The notes: a model not told the origin generated them from the letters alone. A stretch of 64,000 nucleotides of DNA from Pseudomonas entomophila L48 (GCF_000026105.1 NC_008027.1:3052501-3116500); one strand, 5' to 3'. Numbered from the stretch's first letter, positions 27,722 to 37,104 are shown. Numbers and translations are program-made.

Positions 27722-28729
27722 GCGTTCGGCAGGCTCCGGCGCACCCAGCGCCTGGCTGAAGAAGGCCGTGGTTTCGCTGCGTAGCGAACGGTGGATGTAA
27801 CGACGGTCGACACCGTCGGCATCCTTGCACAGCGCGGGCATGCGCAGGTGTTGCTCGTCATCGCAGGGGGCCATGAACACGAAATGCCCGGCGCCACTGA
27901 GCAGGCGGTAGTCCGGCGTGATCGGCAACTTGCGCGCCAGCGCATCGGCATTGTGCTCGAGGGCCAGCAACTGGTCGTTGTCACCGCTGTAGATCAGCAC
28001 AGGTACGTGCACCCCCGCCAAGGCGTGACGACCGAACATCAGGCTCAACGGTGCCATCAACATCACCGCGCCTACGCGTGGGTCCGCCCGTGGGGCCAGC
28101 TCGCTGTGGTCGGCGATCAGCACGCCGTGGGTCTTGCAGGCATCGGCATCCGTAGGGCGTTCCTGGCAATAGCGGCGCAGGCGCTCCAGGTCGGGCCGGG
28201 CGCCCGACAGGATCAAGGCGGTTTCACCGCCCGCGGAATAACCGATCACACCAACCTTGCCATCGTTCAGATAAGGCGCCAGCAGCTTGTCTGCGCGCAC
28301 CGCCGTGATAGCGGCGCTGACCTGCAAGGGGCGCCCGTAGAGATTGCTGAGGGTACCCAGCCGGCTATGGTCCCGGCCGTTGTCACCGGGGTGGACCACC
28401 GCCACCACCACGAACCCTTGCCGCGCCAGGCCATTGGCCAGGTCATGCAAGGCCATCGGGCTGCCAGCGTTGCCGTGGGAGATGACCAGCAAGGGAAACT
28501 GCCCCATGGCCACCGGTGCGTCTTCTGCTACCCGGGTCTGATAGCCTTCGATGCGCACGGGGCGTGCTTCACCACTGGAAGGGTAGAACACCAGCGCCTG
28601 CATGGGCCGGGCATCCACCGGGTCGGTCAGGGTGAGCCGATGCAACCCGGCCACCCACGGCGCCGCGTCGGCCTGGGCCATAAGGCTGCCGAGCAGCACA
28701 CAGGTGATCAAGGTGAGGAATCTGTTCAT
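27680..28729 (-). CDS. Secreted alpha/beta-hydrolase (dienelactone-hydrolase-like)
   Basis: A 349-residue hydrolase with a signal peptide (cleavage near ADA, residue 22). The catalytic serine lies in GYSAGGE, the oxyanion-side motif is VISHGNAGS, and the putative catalytic His is in SGAGHFVF near the C-terminus. The mid-protein acidic residue is probably in YSGDNDQ. The fold is that of the DLH/platelet-activating-factor acetylhydrolase-like lipases and esterases. The substrate is unknown. The last 14 codons overlap the MFS gene on the other strand. Confidence 0.82.
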   Translation of the reverse strand: MNRFLTLITCVLLGSLMAQADAAPWVAGLHRLTLTDPVDARPMQALVFYPSSGEARPVRIEGYQTRVAEDAPVAMGQFPLLVISHGNAGSPMALHDLANGLARQGFVVVAVVHPGDNGRDHSRLGTLSNLYGRPLQVSAAITAVRADKLLAPYLNDGKVGVIGYSAGGETALILSGARPDLERLRRYCQERPTDADACKTHGVLIADHSELAPRADPRVGAVMLMAPLSLMFGRHALAGVHVPVLIYSGDNDQLLALEHNADALARKLPITPDYRLLSGAGHFVFMAPCDDEQHLRMPALCKDADGVDRRYIHRSLRSETTAFFSQALGAPEPAERSAAAGQQQGQGHP

Positions 28730-28811
28730 GCGCAGGCGCTCCCACGCCCGCATGGCGGACGTATTCGCCAGCTTAGAACCCGTCGTGCTTGGCCAACATG
28801 AAAAAAGCATG

Positions 28812-28853
28812 AAAAAAGCCGACCGGCGCCTTGAGGCGACGGTCGGCTTTTTT
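28812..28853. terminator. Bidirectional Rho-independent terminator
   Basis: A stem of AAAAAAGCCGACCG with CGGTCGGCTTTTTT closes on a loop of about 14 bases that itself can pair (GCGCC/GGCG). T-tracts exist on both strands. It lies between the azoR stop and the start of the hydrolase gene, both on the minus strand, so it chiefly ends azoR transcription. Confidence 0.9.
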
Positions 28854-28862
28854 ACGCCGCGA

Positions 28863-29474
28863 TCAGGCTGCGGCGAACAGCTCACCGGCGATCTGCGCCT
28901 GGGCGGCGTCGATGGCCTTGGCGCGGTGCTCCGGGCCATAAGCCAGGCCGTGGGCACGGACGATCTCCAGGTCGGTGATACCGATGAAGCCCAGGAACAC
29001 TTTCAGGAAGTCTTCGTGGCCGACACCCGTTGGCTGGCCTTGGTGCAGGCCACCGGCGGTGGAAACCAGGATCACCTTCTTGTCACCGCACAGCCCTTCG
29101 GGGCCGGCTTCGGTGTAGCGGAAGGTCTTGCCGGCGACGGCGACGCGGTCGATCCAGGCCTTGAGCTGGGTCGGCACGGTGAAGTTGTACATCGGCGCAC
29201 CGATCACCACCGCGTCGGCGGCCAGGAATTCTTCCAGGGTCTCGGCGCTGAGCTTGGCTTCATGGGCCTGGGCGGCATCGCGCACTTGCTCGGGGGTACC
29301 GGCAGCCACCAGGGTGGCGGCGGAGAAGTGGCTGATGGCGTCGGCGGCCAGGTCACGGTAGACCACTTCGATGCCTGGCTCGGCGGCTTTCCAGGCCTCG
29401 ACCACTTCGCGGCTCAGCTGACGGGAGGCGGAATTGTCGCCCAGGATGCTCGAATCGATATGCAACAGTTTCAT
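28863..29474 (-). CDS. azoR: FMN-dependent NADH:quinone oxidoreductase / azoreductase
   Basis: A 203-residue flavodoxin-fold enzyme. The FMN phosphate loop is [14 protein letters not shown] near the N-terminus, and the flavin ring contact region is [18 protein letters not shown], both diagnostic of AzoR/AcpD. It reduces quinones and azo compounds with NADH through an obligate dimer. The ATG at 29474 follows a GGAG. It is divergent from a LysR gene over an inverted repeat, the expected arrangement for inducible azoreductases of this group. Confidence 0.92.
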   Translation of the reverse strand: MKLLHIDSSILGDNSASRQLSREVVEAWKAAEPGIEVVYRDLAADAISHFSAATLVAAGTPEQVRDAAQAHEAKLSAETLEEFLAADAVVIGAPMYNFTVPTQLKAWIDRVAVAGKTFRYTEAGPEGLCGDKKVILVSTAGGLHQGQPTGVGHEDFLKVFLGFIGITDLEIVRAHGLAYGPEHRAKAIDAAQAQIAGELFAAA

Positions 29475-29575
29475 GGGACTCTCCTGTGAATGAAGACCGC
29501 GGCGGTGGGCGATCACGATGGGGAGAATCCTATCGATACAGCGAATGGCTGATAAGCCAGCAAAAATGCGTTAGT

Positions 29576-29595
29576 TTGTTCCACTGATGGAACAA
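29576..29595. promoter_or_regulatory. Candidate LysR binding site in the azoR / lysR gap
   Basis: TTGTTCCA-CTGA-TGGAACAA is a perfect 8-base inverted repeat. It covers the alternative ATG at 29587 and so argues for the lysR start at 29608. LysR regulators often bind such T-rich dyads between divergent genes. Confidence 0.65.
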
Positions 29596-29607
29596 TGGGA
29601 TTGTCAT

Positions 29608-30510
29608 ATGCAAGACCTCAACGACCTCTTCTACTTCGCCCGGGTGGTCGAAACCGGTGGATTCGCCGCCGCCGGGCGCCAGTTGGGCATCCCGAAATCG
29701 CGCCTGTCGCGGCGCATCGCCGAGCTGGAGGAGCGCCTGGGCACGCGCCTGCTGCAACGCACCACCCGGCAACTCAAGCTCACGGCGGTGGGCGAGCGGT
29801 ACCTGCACCATTGCCAGGCCATGTTGCTGGAGGCGGAAATGGCCGACGAAGTGGTGGCCAGCATGTCCAGCGAGCCCCGGGGCCGGTTGCGAGTTTCTTG
29901 CCCGGTGGCTCTGGCCCATGCCTTCCTGCCGGATGTGATCAGCCGCTTTCTCGCCCAGTACCCGCTGGTGCAACTGGACATGGTGCTGCTCAATCGTCGC
30001 GTGGACCTGATCTCGGAAGGTATCGACGTGGCGCTGCGTGTGCGCGACCTGGGCGACGAAGACCCGGCCCTGGTCACCCGTCGCCTGCGCCAGGCGCAGA
30101 TGCAACTGGTGGCCGCGCCGGGCTTCGCCGATCACATCCGCGAACCTTCCGAACTGGCCACGCTGCCCGTGCTGGGTGCGGCCGAGGCTGATCGCCTGGT
30201 GCATTTCCGCCTGTTCGGCCCCAACGGGCGCCAGGAAGATGTCGCCCTGGAGCCGCGCCTGGCCATCGACGACTTTGTCGTGCGCAATGCCGCGGTGCGC
30301 GCGGGCCTGGGTTTCACCGCGCTGCCGAGCATGTTCTGCGAGCAAGAGCTGGAACGTGGCGAACTGGTTCGCCTGTTGCCAGACTGGTCGCTGCCAGGCG
30401 GTTACCTGCAAGCGGTCTACCCGCACCGGCGCGGGTTGCTGCCAGCGGTCAGGGTCTGGATCGACCACCTGGCCGCCTCGTTCGAAGCCTGTGGAGAGCG
30501 TTATGTCTGA
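29608..30510 (+). CDS. LysR-family transcriptional regulator of azoR
   Basis: A 300-residue LysR protein. The HTH is residues 1-60 (MQDLNDLFYFARVVETGGFA, then LGIPKSRLSRRIAELE), followed by a periplasmic-binding-protein-like effector domain. The start at 29608 is preferred over 29587 because the operator palindrome overlaps the latter. Divergent orientation relative to azoR supports control of azoR by quinone or electrophile stress. It overlaps the next gene by eight bases. Confidence 0.87.
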   Translation: MQDLNDLFYFARVVETGGFAAAGRQLGIPKSRLSRRIAELEERLGTRLLQRTTRQLKLTAVGERYLHHCQAMLLEAEMADEVVASMSSEPRGRLRVSCPVALAHAFLPDVISRFLAQYPLVQLDMVLLNRRVDLISEGIDVALRVRDLGDEDPALVTRRLRQAQMQLVAAPGFADHIREPSELATLPVLGAAEADRLVHFRLFGPNGRQEDVALEPRLAIDDFVVRNAAVRAGLGFTALPSMFCEQELERGELVRLLPDWSLPGGYLQAVYPHRRGLLPAVRVWIDHLAASFEACGERYV

Positions 30511-30862
30511 GAAAAGGATGACCGAAGAGCAGGTTGCAGCTTACTGCCTGGGCTTGCCAGGGGCGCAGGAGGACTACAAGTGGGGTGGAATCCGCGTGTT
30601 CTCGGTGGCGGGCAACAAGATGTTCGCGATACAGGGGCTTAACGGCGACGGGCTGGCGTTCAAGGTCGCCGATGAGCTGTTCCTGGGTTATTGCGACCGC
30701 CCGGGCATACGCCCGGCGCCCTATCTGGCAAGGGCCAAGTGGATCAGCATGGGGCGCCCCTACCCCATGGGCCGCGAGGAGCTCAGCGACCTGCTGCGCC
30801 GCTCGCACCAGTTGGTGGTGCGCCGGCTGCCCAAGCGCCTGCAGGTGGGGATGTTGCTGTAG
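30503..30862 (+). CDS. MmcQ/YjbR-family protein
   Basis: A 119-residue member of the MmcQ/YjbR family. The pattern is YCLGLPGAQEDYKWGGIRVF near the start, MFAIQGLNGDGLAFKV, and a C-terminal SHQLVVRRLPKRLQ. The fold is a double-wing DNA-binding-like domain; the biochemical role is not settled. The ATG at 30503 overlaps the lysR stop, so the genes are co-translated. The stop codon (TAG at 30860-30862) lies within the first bases of a REP element. Confidence 0.85.
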   Translation: MSEKRMTEEQVAAYCLGLPGAQEDYKWGGIRVFSVAGNKMFAIQGLNGDGLAFKVADELFLGYCDRPGIRPAPYLARAKWISMGRPYPMGREELSDLLRRSHQLVVRRLPKRLQVGMLL

Positions 30863-30944
30863 GAGCCGGCTTGCCGGCGAACACCGGCATGGCCGGTGCC
30901 ATCCTCCGCATTGCCTGGTTCGCCGGCAAGGCCGGCTCCTACAG
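30859..30944. repeat. REP inverted pair overlapping the yjbR-like stop codon
   Basis: TGTAGGAGCCGGCTTGCCGG opens at 30859, and its complement-like partner (CCGGCAAGGCCGGCTCCTAC) ends at 30944. A GGCATGGCCGGTGCC stem lies between. The TAG of the preceding gene is part of the first unit. Confidence 0.82.
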
Positions 30945-30964
30945 GGACCGCGCCAAGCCTGGGA

Positions 30965-31366
30965 TTACACCAGGTGTCCCAACCAGCGCCCACCCAGCAG
31001 CAGATGGTCGGCCCAGAACACCTGGTGCAACAGCACGATGCCCCAGAACACGGCCTGATACGACACCTTGCGGGTCTTGTGCCGGAACAGCTGCTGCGCC
31101 AGCAGCGCCCCCGGCCAGCCACCCAGAAGCTCACTCGCGTGCAGCACCTTTTCCGGGGTTCGCCAGGCCTGGGTACGTGCCTGCTGCTTGTCCTGCCAGT
31201 ACAGCAGCAGGCTGACCAGGCTCACCGCCGGATACAACGCCAAAGGTACCCAGGACTGGCCATTCAAGCCCATCTGGAGGCCGCCCAGCACCGGCAACAG
31301 GCATAACCCAGCCAGTACCAGAAGCTTCAGGCGTGCGTTGCGCACGCCTTCCTGCTCGCGCGCCAT
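30965..31366 (-). CDS. DUF1294 membrane protein
   Basis: A 133-residue protein with three to four hydrophobic helices. The conserved DUF1294 block lies in the middle: YWQDKQQARTQAWRTPEKVL, then ELLGGWPGALLAQQLFRHKT. The start ATG (31366-31364) overlaps the uppP stop as TGATG, so the gene is translationally coupled to uppP. No function is established for the family. Confidence 0.85.
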   Translation of the reverse strand: MAREQEGVRNARLKLLVLAGLCLLPVLGGLQMGLNGQSWVPLALYPAVSLVSLLLYWQDKQQARTQAWRTPEKVLHASELLGGWPGALLAQQLFRHKTRKVSYQAVFWGIVLLHQVFWADHLLLGGRWLGHLV

Positions 31367-32196
31367 CAGCCGTGCGCCGTCGACCAGTCGACCCAACCGA
31401 ACTCCCAGGTCGCCAGGATCAGCAAGCCAAAGGCGATGCGGTACCAGGCGAATACCGCGTAGCTATGGTTGGCGATGAACTTGAGCAGCCCACGCACGGC
31501 GATCATGGCGAAGATGAACGACACCACGAAGCCCAGGGCGAACACCGGCAAGTCGCCGGGCTGGAACAGTTCGCGGTACTTGTAGCCCGAATACACCGCC
31601 GCCCCGACCATGGTCGGCATGGCCAGGAAGAAGGAAAACTCGGTGGCGGCCTTGCGCGACAGCCCGAACAGCAGGCCGCCGATGATGGTCGAGCCGGAAC
31701 GCGAGGTTCCTGGGATCATTGCCAGGCACTGGACGAAACCGATCTTCAACGCGTGGTGCCAGCTCATCTCGTCGACATGATCGACCTCGATGCGGTGCTG
31801 GCGACGCTCCGCCCAAAGCATGATCACCCCGCCGACCACCAGCGCCGCAGCCACGGTGATGGGGTTGAACAGGTATTCATGGATCAGGTCGGCGAACAGC
31901 ACCCCCAGCACCACCGCCGGGAAGAAGGCGATCAGCAGGTTGGCGGTGAACCGCCGGGCAGGTGCCTGGGTGGGTAGCCCCAACACCACATCGAAGATCT
32001 TGCGGCGGAACTCCCATACCACAGCGAGGATGGCACCAAGCTGAATGATGATGTTGAACGCCATGGCGCGTTCGCCGCCAAAGTTGATCAAGTCAGCGAC
32101 GATGATCTGGTGCCCGGTACTCGAAATCGGCAGGAACTCCGTCAGGCCCTCGACCACGCCCAAGATGATTGCCTGCAAGGCACTCCAAAAATCCAT
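31366..32196 (-). CDS. uppP: Undecaprenyl-diphosphatase
   Basis: A 276-residue polytopic enzyme (BacA/UppP) that dephosphorylates undecaprenyl pyrophosphate to recycle the lipid carrier for peptidoglycan and other polymers, and also confers bacitracin tolerance. The two catalytic signatures are intact: [13 protein letters not shown] near residues 15-27 and [13 protein letters not shown] near the middle. ATG codons at 32199 and 32196 are tandem; the second is used because most homologues start MDFW. It is coupled to the DUF1294 gene by TGATG. Confidence 0.94.
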
Positions 32197-32494
32197 CATT
32201 CCCCCAGTGGAGCGCTGCCGGTGGCAGGCCCCTTGTTTTTGATTTGCATGTTCGTGCCATGGAAGGCGAGGCTCTTTTACAGCGACAGCAGGTCGCAAAG
32301 CCAGATGAAACGCTCAGTGGACTAAAGGTTTCATCTGGCGCGGCCGAAATCCTAGCAGAGCGCCCCCTTGAAGGCTTGCATTACCTGCAACACGGATTGT
32401 CTCGGCAGGCACTTAGCCGTTGGTCGAGTAGGGACTGCCGGCAAAGCATGCTTGGATGCCTTGGATAAAAAGAAAAACACCGGAGTAATGCATC

Positions 32495-34129
32495 ATGAAG
32501 ACCCTGAGGTCGATGTCGATCAGCCGCCGCCTGTGGCTGATCCTGCTGGTCGCCGTGGCCATGCTGGTGGTACTGGGGCTTTTGATGCTGCGCCAGATCC
32601 ATGGCGACCTGTATCAGGCCAAGGCCGAGAAGACCCGCCACGTGGTACAGACCGCCGCCGGCGTGCTGGCCTATTACCAAGGCCTGGAAGCTGCCGGCAC
32701 GCTCAGCCGCGAGGCGGCGCAGCAACAGGCGCTGACCGTGGTGCGTGGCCTGCGCTACGACCAGAACGATTATTTCTGGATCAACGACCTGACCCCGCGG
32801 ATGGTCATGCACCCGGCCAACCCCAAGCTCGATGGCCAGGACCTCTCCGCCATCCGCGACCCCGACGGCTTCGCCGTGTTCAACGAGATGGTCGCCCTCG
32901 CCCGCAGCCAGGGCGCCGGGCCGGTCGATTACCGCTGGCCCAAGCCCGGCGCCAGCGAACCGGTGGCCAAGACGTCCTATATCCAGCTGTTCAAGCCCTG
33001 GGGCTGGATCATCGGCTCGGGCGTCTATGTCGACGATGTTCAGGCCGAATTCGGTCGCCAGCTGCGCGACGCCTCGCTGGTGGGCCTGGGCATCGCCCTG
33101 CTGATGACCCTGCTGGTGGTGCTCATCGCCCGCAGCATCGCCCAGCCGTTGCAGGAAGCGGTGCAGGCCATGGGCAACATCGCCAGCGGCGAGAGCGACC
33201 TGACCCGCCGCCTGGATACCCACGGCCGCGACGAAATCACCCACCTGGGTGAGCACTTCAATCGCTTCAACGGCAAGTTGCAAGGCGTGATCGGCCAGCT
33301 GCAGGGCGCCGCCCACGCCCTGGCCGAGTCGGCCAGCCACGTCGGCGACAACGCCGGCTCCGCCCAGGCCCGCAGCGCCCAGCAGTCGTTGCAGATGGAC
33401 CAGGTGGCCACGGCCGTCAATGAAGTCACCTACGCCGTGCACGATGTGGCCAAGCATGCCGAGCAGGCCGCCAGCGAGATGCGCAACGCCCAGCAGCAGG
33501 TTGGCCATGGCCAGCAGGCGATCCATGGCAGCCTGCAGCAGATCGACCGACTTTCGGCGACCATCGACCAGGCCGTCCACGTCATCCGCGAACTGGCCAG
33601 CCACAGCACCAAGATCGGCGGTGTGCTCGAAGTGATCCGTTCGATCGCCGAACAGACCAACCTGCTCGCCCTTAACGCTGCCATCGAGGCGGCCCGGGCT
33701 GGCGAACAAGGTCGCGGCTTCGCCGTGGTCGCCGACGAGGTGCGCCTGCTGGCCCAGCGCACCGCGCAGTCGACCGCCGAAATCCAGACCATGATCGAAC
33801 ACCTGCAGGGGCAATCCGAGGCCGCCGTGAGGGCCATCGACACCAGCAGCGAGGCTTCGCGCCAGACAGTCGAACAGGCGCGTGAAGCCGGCACCAGCCT
33901 CGACGCCATCAGCCAGGCCCTGGGCAACCTGGGCGCGCTGAACGCCTCGATCGCCAGCGCCACCCTGCAACAGTCGCATGTGGTGGAGGAAATCAACCGC
34001 AACGTGACCGAGACCGCCGACCTGTCTCAGCAGACCGCCGAGGCGGCGCGCCAGTCCAGCGATGCCGGCGCGGCCTTGACGCGATTGAGCGAGGAGCTTG
34101 AACAATTGCTGCGTCAGTTCCGCGTTTAG
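32495..34129 (+). CDS. Methyl-accepting chemotaxis protein with sCache-type sensor
   Basis: A 544-residue chemoreceptor. TM1 is about residues 12-33. A periplasmic single-Cache domain follows ([16 protein letters not shown] and [20 protein letters not shown] are its hallmark ends), then TM2 near 195-215, a HAMP segment, and a signalling domain with the invariant hairpin tip ([20 protein letters not shown], then [12 protein letters not shown]). sCache receptors in pseudomonads such as McpP sense short carboxylates (acetate, pyruvate, lactate), so an organic-acid ligand is a reasonable guess but is not shown by the sequence. Confidence 0.93.
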   Translation: MKTLRSMSISRRLWLILLVAVAMLVVLGLLMLRQIHGDLYQAKAEKTRHVVQTAAGVLAYYQGLEAAGTLSREAAQQQALTVVRGLRYDQNDYFWINDLTPRMVMHPANPKLDGQDLSAIRDPDGFAVFNEMVALARSQGAGPVDYRWPKPGASEPVAKTSYIQLFKPWGWIIGSGVYVDDVQAEFGRQLRDASLVGLGIALLMTLLVVLIARSIAQPLQEAVQAMGNIASGESDLTRRLDTHGRDEITHLGEHFNRFNGKLQGVIGQLQGAAHALAESASHVGDNAGSAQARSAQQSLQMDQVATAVNEVTYAVHDVAKHAEQAASEMRNAQQQVGHGQQAIHGSLQQIDRLSATIDQAVHVIRELASHSTKIGGVLEVIRSIAEQTNLLALNAAIEAARAGEQGRGFAVVADEVRLLAQRTAQSTAEIQTMIEHLQGQSEAAVRAIDTSSEASRQTVEQAREAGTSLDAISQALGNLGALNASIASATLQQSHVVEEINRNVTETADLSQQTAEAARQSSDAGAALTRLSEELEQLLRQFRV

Positions 34130-34168
34130 CTACTAACAAACCGTGACCCATTAACTGGCACGACCTCT

Positions 34169-34238
34169 GTAGGAGCGGCTTCAGCCGCGATTCCCCGCAG
34201 CACCGCGTTGCCTGCATCGCGGCTAAAGCCGCTCCTAC
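34169..34238. repeat. REP inverted pair
   Basis: GTAGGAGCGGCTTCAGCCGC is matched by GCGGCTAAAGCCGCTCCTAC, separated by about 30 bases. It lies between the convergent chemoreceptor and HvnA-like genes, where it may work as a bidirectional terminator. Confidence 0.85.
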
Positions 34239-34279
34239 ACAGAGAGCTGATTTCGAAGCCCAAGGGACTGGGCAATCTC

Positions 34280-35533
34280 CTACTTTTTCTCGGTATAGGG
34301 GTTGCACTTCTTATCTAATGCCTCCTGCTGACTAACGTAGGGCCTCGCCGGTTCCAGGTTCCACTTCGGTTTTTTACGTACCGGTTGGCCATCGAATGTT
34401 GCAGCCAGGTGGCAGACCAGCTGCCGGCGCAGGGATCCACCATTGACGCTGTACTGCCGCCATTGCTCGTCGTCTTTGTGCTTGTTGTACAACTCGGCGA
34501 ACATCCTGTCGGTTTCATCGTCCTGGATTTCCCGTCCGCACGCGGTAGGCACCACCTCAAGCGTCCAGGTTTTCGGGCCAAGCTTCGGATCATCGCGCTG
34601 CTCCCAGGTGCTCGATTGGATGTACTTGTCGCAATACTGCTTCGCCGGAGGCGTGGGCGCCGTGCTGGTGCACGAGAACGTGGCTTTACCGTCGGGCGCT
34701 TTGGGAAAGTCGATCTTGACGATGTTGCGTTCCTTGCCTGTCTTCGCCTTGTAGTCCGCCGCGTTTTTCTTGGCATCCTCAAGGCCTCGTGCGTCGCTGT
34801 AGAAAAAAGCCAGTATCGGCAGTTCGTCAGTTTTCGGATTGCCCAGGCGCAGTTCGGTCTGGGTCTCGAACTGGCGCGTGTTGATGACTCTCCGCGCCTC
34901 GATGAACTGCTGGAACGCGGCAGCGCGCTTCTCGTTGTCCTCGGCACTTCGGCCGCGCATGTTGAAGCCGCATTGCCGTTGGTCTTGTTTCTTGTCCTTC
35001 TCGTACTTGTTGAACAGTGCCAACCATGCCTGGGAATTACTGATAGGCGGTTTCATGGATTGACACACGGGTTCTTGCGTCGAGGTGGTGTTCTTGTTGT
35101 CACCGCAGCCTTGGTCATCCCGGTAATCCGTCCAGGCGTCGTTCGGAAAGGCGCAGTACACATGCACGGGATTCTCCGGTTTCTTGACCAGATCAAACGG
35201 TGCAATGAGATAACCATTGTGGGTGCGCATGCCTGGGTCTTCGTAACTGATCCCGTCGGCACGCATCCAGGAAGCGGCAAAGGTCCCCAGTTTCTGCGCT
35301 GTCGGGCTGGGGTTCCACACGTGATATTCGCCTTTGGGCGCCCGGTGCGTCCCCCTGATCAGCAACCCTGAACAGTTCGATGCCGGGCCAGAGTCACATC
35401 GATTAACGTTGTTGTTGTACAACGTCTCCACGGTCTTGAGCGTTTCCGCGCATGTCTCGGCACTGGCGACCAGGGGCTGTAACAGCCAGGGGGCTAACAG
35501 GCAAGGCAACAGCGTGTCGAATCGCTTAGTCAT
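34280..35533 (-). CDS. Secreted protein resembling halovibrin HvnA (NAD glycohydrolase family)
   Basis: A 417-residue protein with a Sec signal peptide (cleavage near ASA-ETC, residue 25) and about ten cysteines in the mature part, consistent with disulfides outside the cytoplasm. The N-terminal mature region (ETLKTVETLYNNNVNRC, CSGLLIRGTH, YHVWNPSP, FAASWMRAD) follows the pattern of proteins annotated as HvnA; Vibrio fischeri HvnA/HvnB are secreted NAD glycohydrolases. Base composition is lower in GC than the neighbours, which hints at transfer. It stands next to, but on the opposite strand from, pnuC and a nadR-like kinase. The family assignment is from memory of the pattern and is moderate. 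Confidence 0.55.
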   Translation of the reverse strand: MTKRFDTLLPCLLAPWLLQPLVASAETCAETLKTVETLYNNNVNRCDSGPASNCSGLLIRGTHRAPKGEYHVWNPSPTAQKLGTFAASWMRADGISYEDPGMRTHNGYLIAPFDLVKKPENPVHVYCAFPNDAWTDYRDDQGCGDNKNTTSTQEPVCQSMKPPISNSQAWLALFNKYEKDKKQDQRQCGFNMRGRSAEDNEKRAAAFQQFIEARRVINTRQFETQTELRLGNPKTDELPILAFFYSDARGLEDAKKNAADYKAKTGKERNIVKIDFPKAPDGKATFSCTSTAPTPPAKQYCDKYIQSSTWEQRDDPKLGPKTWTLEVVPTACGREIQDDETDRMFAELYNKHKDDEQWRQYSVNGGSLRRQLVCHLAATFDGQPVRKKPKWNLEPARPYVSQQEALDKKCNPYTEKK

Positions 35534-35747
35534 AATGACCTCATCAAGTCTGGTAATTGATGTTCAGTCCTTTGGACGCAAAAACGACTCGGTGCGGCCG
35601 CCCTACGCCACAGCCGCAAAGCTGCCAGCTTCCACAGGTGCGGGAAACTGGCAAAAATGACAGGCGAAGGCTTGCACCGGGCTACTGGAACTTGGCGTGC
35701 CACAAGGTACAATCGCTGCCCTACCCTCGCCCCTCCAAGGAACGCCG

Positions 35748-36314
35748 ATGTCCGGCCTCGAACTCTTCGCCGCCGTACTCGGCGTCATCGCCGTCTGGCT
35801 CACCGTCAAGCAAAACCCCTGGTGCTGGCCGATCGGCCTGGTGATGGTGGTGCTCTACAGCTGGATCTTCTATGAGGTGAAGCTGTACTCGGACATGCTC
35901 CTGCAGCTGGTCTACGCGGTGTTGCAACTCTATGGCTGGTGGCAGTGGACCCGCCCCGACCGTGTCGAGGACGCCCGCCAGGTTTCCAGCCTCGGGCTTG
36001 CCCAGGTGTGCGGCGGGCTGGGTGTGGGCCTGCTGGGTAGCCTGCTGCTGGGGGCGGTCATGGCTCACTGGACCGATGCCGCGCAACCCTGGCTGGATGC
36101 GGCACTGACGGGTTTCAGTCTGGTGGCGCAGCTGTGGATGGCACAAAAACGCCTGCAATGCTGGGCGCTGTGGGTAGTGGTGGATGTGATCTTTGTCGGC
36201 CTGTTCCTGTACAAGGGCCTGTACCTGACTGCGGCCTTGTACGCCCTGTTCACCCTGATCGCCGTACGCGGCTGGCTGGAGTGGCGCCGTGACCCAGCGC
36301 TGGCCGGCGCATGA
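35748..36314 (+). CDS. pnuC: Nicotinamide riboside transporter
   Basis: A 188-residue membrane protein of about seven helices. PnuC marks are WPIGLVMVVLYSWIFYEVKL, the LYGWWQW motif after the second helix pair, and CWALWVVVDVIFVGLFLYKG. It imports nicotinamide riboside by facilitated diffusion, trapped by phosphorylation in the cytoplasm. The ATG at 35748 follows AAGGAA. Its stop overlaps the start of the nadR-like kinase gene by four bases. Confidence 0.93.
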   Translation: MSGLELFAAVLGVIAVWLTVKQNPWCWPIGLVMVVLYSWIFYEVKLYSDMLLQLVYAVLQLYGWWQWTRPDRVEDARQVSSLGLAQVCGGLGVGLLGSLLLGAVMAHWTDAAQPWLDAALTGFSLVAQLWMAQKRLQCWALWVVVDVIFVGLFLYKGLYLTAALYALFTLIAVRGWLEWRRDPALAGA

Positions 36315-36862
36315 AGGTCCTGGTGCTGTGTGGCCCTGAGTCCAGCGGCAAGAGCTGGCTCAGTGGCGAGATCCAGGCGCACTTCGGCGGCGAACTGGTC
36401 GGTGAGTACGTTCGTCACTTCATCGACGAGCAAGGCCGCGATACCTGTTACGCCGACATCCCCGCCATCGCCCGCGGCCAGCTGGCCTGGGAAGACAACG
36501 CCCGCGCCCGCCAGCCGGAACTGCTGATTCTCGACACTCACCTGCTGAGCAACCTGCTGTGGAGCCGGGCGCTGTTCGGCGATTGTCCGGCGTGGATCGA
36601 GCAGGCACTGCTCGCACGACGATATGACCTGCACCTGCTGCTCGACCCGATGGGTGTCGACTGGGTGGGCGATGGCCAGCGTTGCCAGCCCGAGTTGAGT
36701 CAGCGCCAGGCGTTCTTCGACGACAGCCTTCATTGGTTGCAACGCCACCAGCAATCTCACCAGGTCATAGGCGGTGATTGGCCACGCCGCAGCGTAGCTG
36801 CCTTGAGCGCCGTGCAACGCCTGCTCGACGGGAAAACGCCGGATTGCGCCACCGAGTGTTAA
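36311..36862 (+). CDS. NadR-like ribosylnicotinamide kinase
   Basis: A 183-residue P-loop kinase corresponding to the C-terminal kinase domain of NadR, without the adenylyltransferase or HTH parts. The Walker A motif GPESSGKS is at residues 8-15, and a DxH-like LILDTHLLSN and a YDLHLLLDP strand follow, as in nicotinamide riboside kinases. It overlaps pnuC by ATGA, so import and phosphorylation of nicotinamide riboside are coupled. A salvage role is well supported. Confidence 0.88.
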   Translation: MKVLVLCGPESSGKSWLSGEIQAHFGGELVGEYVRHFIDEQGRDTCYADIPAIARGQLAWEDNARARQPELLILDTHLLSNLLWSRALFGDCPAWIEQALLARRYDLHLLLDPMGVDWVGDGQRCQPELSQRQAFFDDSLHWLQRHQQSHQVIGGDWPRRSVAALSAVQRLLDGKTPDCATEC

Positions 36863-37086
36863 GTCGCTGACACACTCCATGCACCTAAGTGCCCGTTACT
36901 GGGCGTCGCTCGCCCGCCCGGGGGCGGAGTGTCACGCCGGTGAAACAGCCCCGCAAGCCCGTTTGAGGGGGTAAACACTCCCCGAGGCTCGCATTGCCCG
37001 AGCGTCTGTCTCATCGCTGAAACAGCGGATTCCTGGCGCCCTCACCTTTGCAACGCAACCCATTGATTCTCAAGAATTAACAAAAA

Positions 37087-37104
37087 CCGGCACATCTTCT
37101 GCTT
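37087..37104 (+). promoter_or_regulatory. Candidate sigma-54 promoter of the fap-like operon
   Basis: CGGCACATCTTCTGCT contains GG at 37089-37090 and GC at 37101-37102 with exactly ten bases between them, and matches most of the TGGCACG-N4-TTGCW consensus. It is about 55 bases before the first start codon of the operon. The assignment is by motif and spacing only. Confidence 0.55.

Noticed and set aside
32381..34105. 574-codon minus-strand frame opposite the chemoreceptor
   Set aside because: The plus strand encodes a complete chemoreceptor with the invariant signalling tip. The opposite frame shows only Gly/Leu/Asp low complexity.
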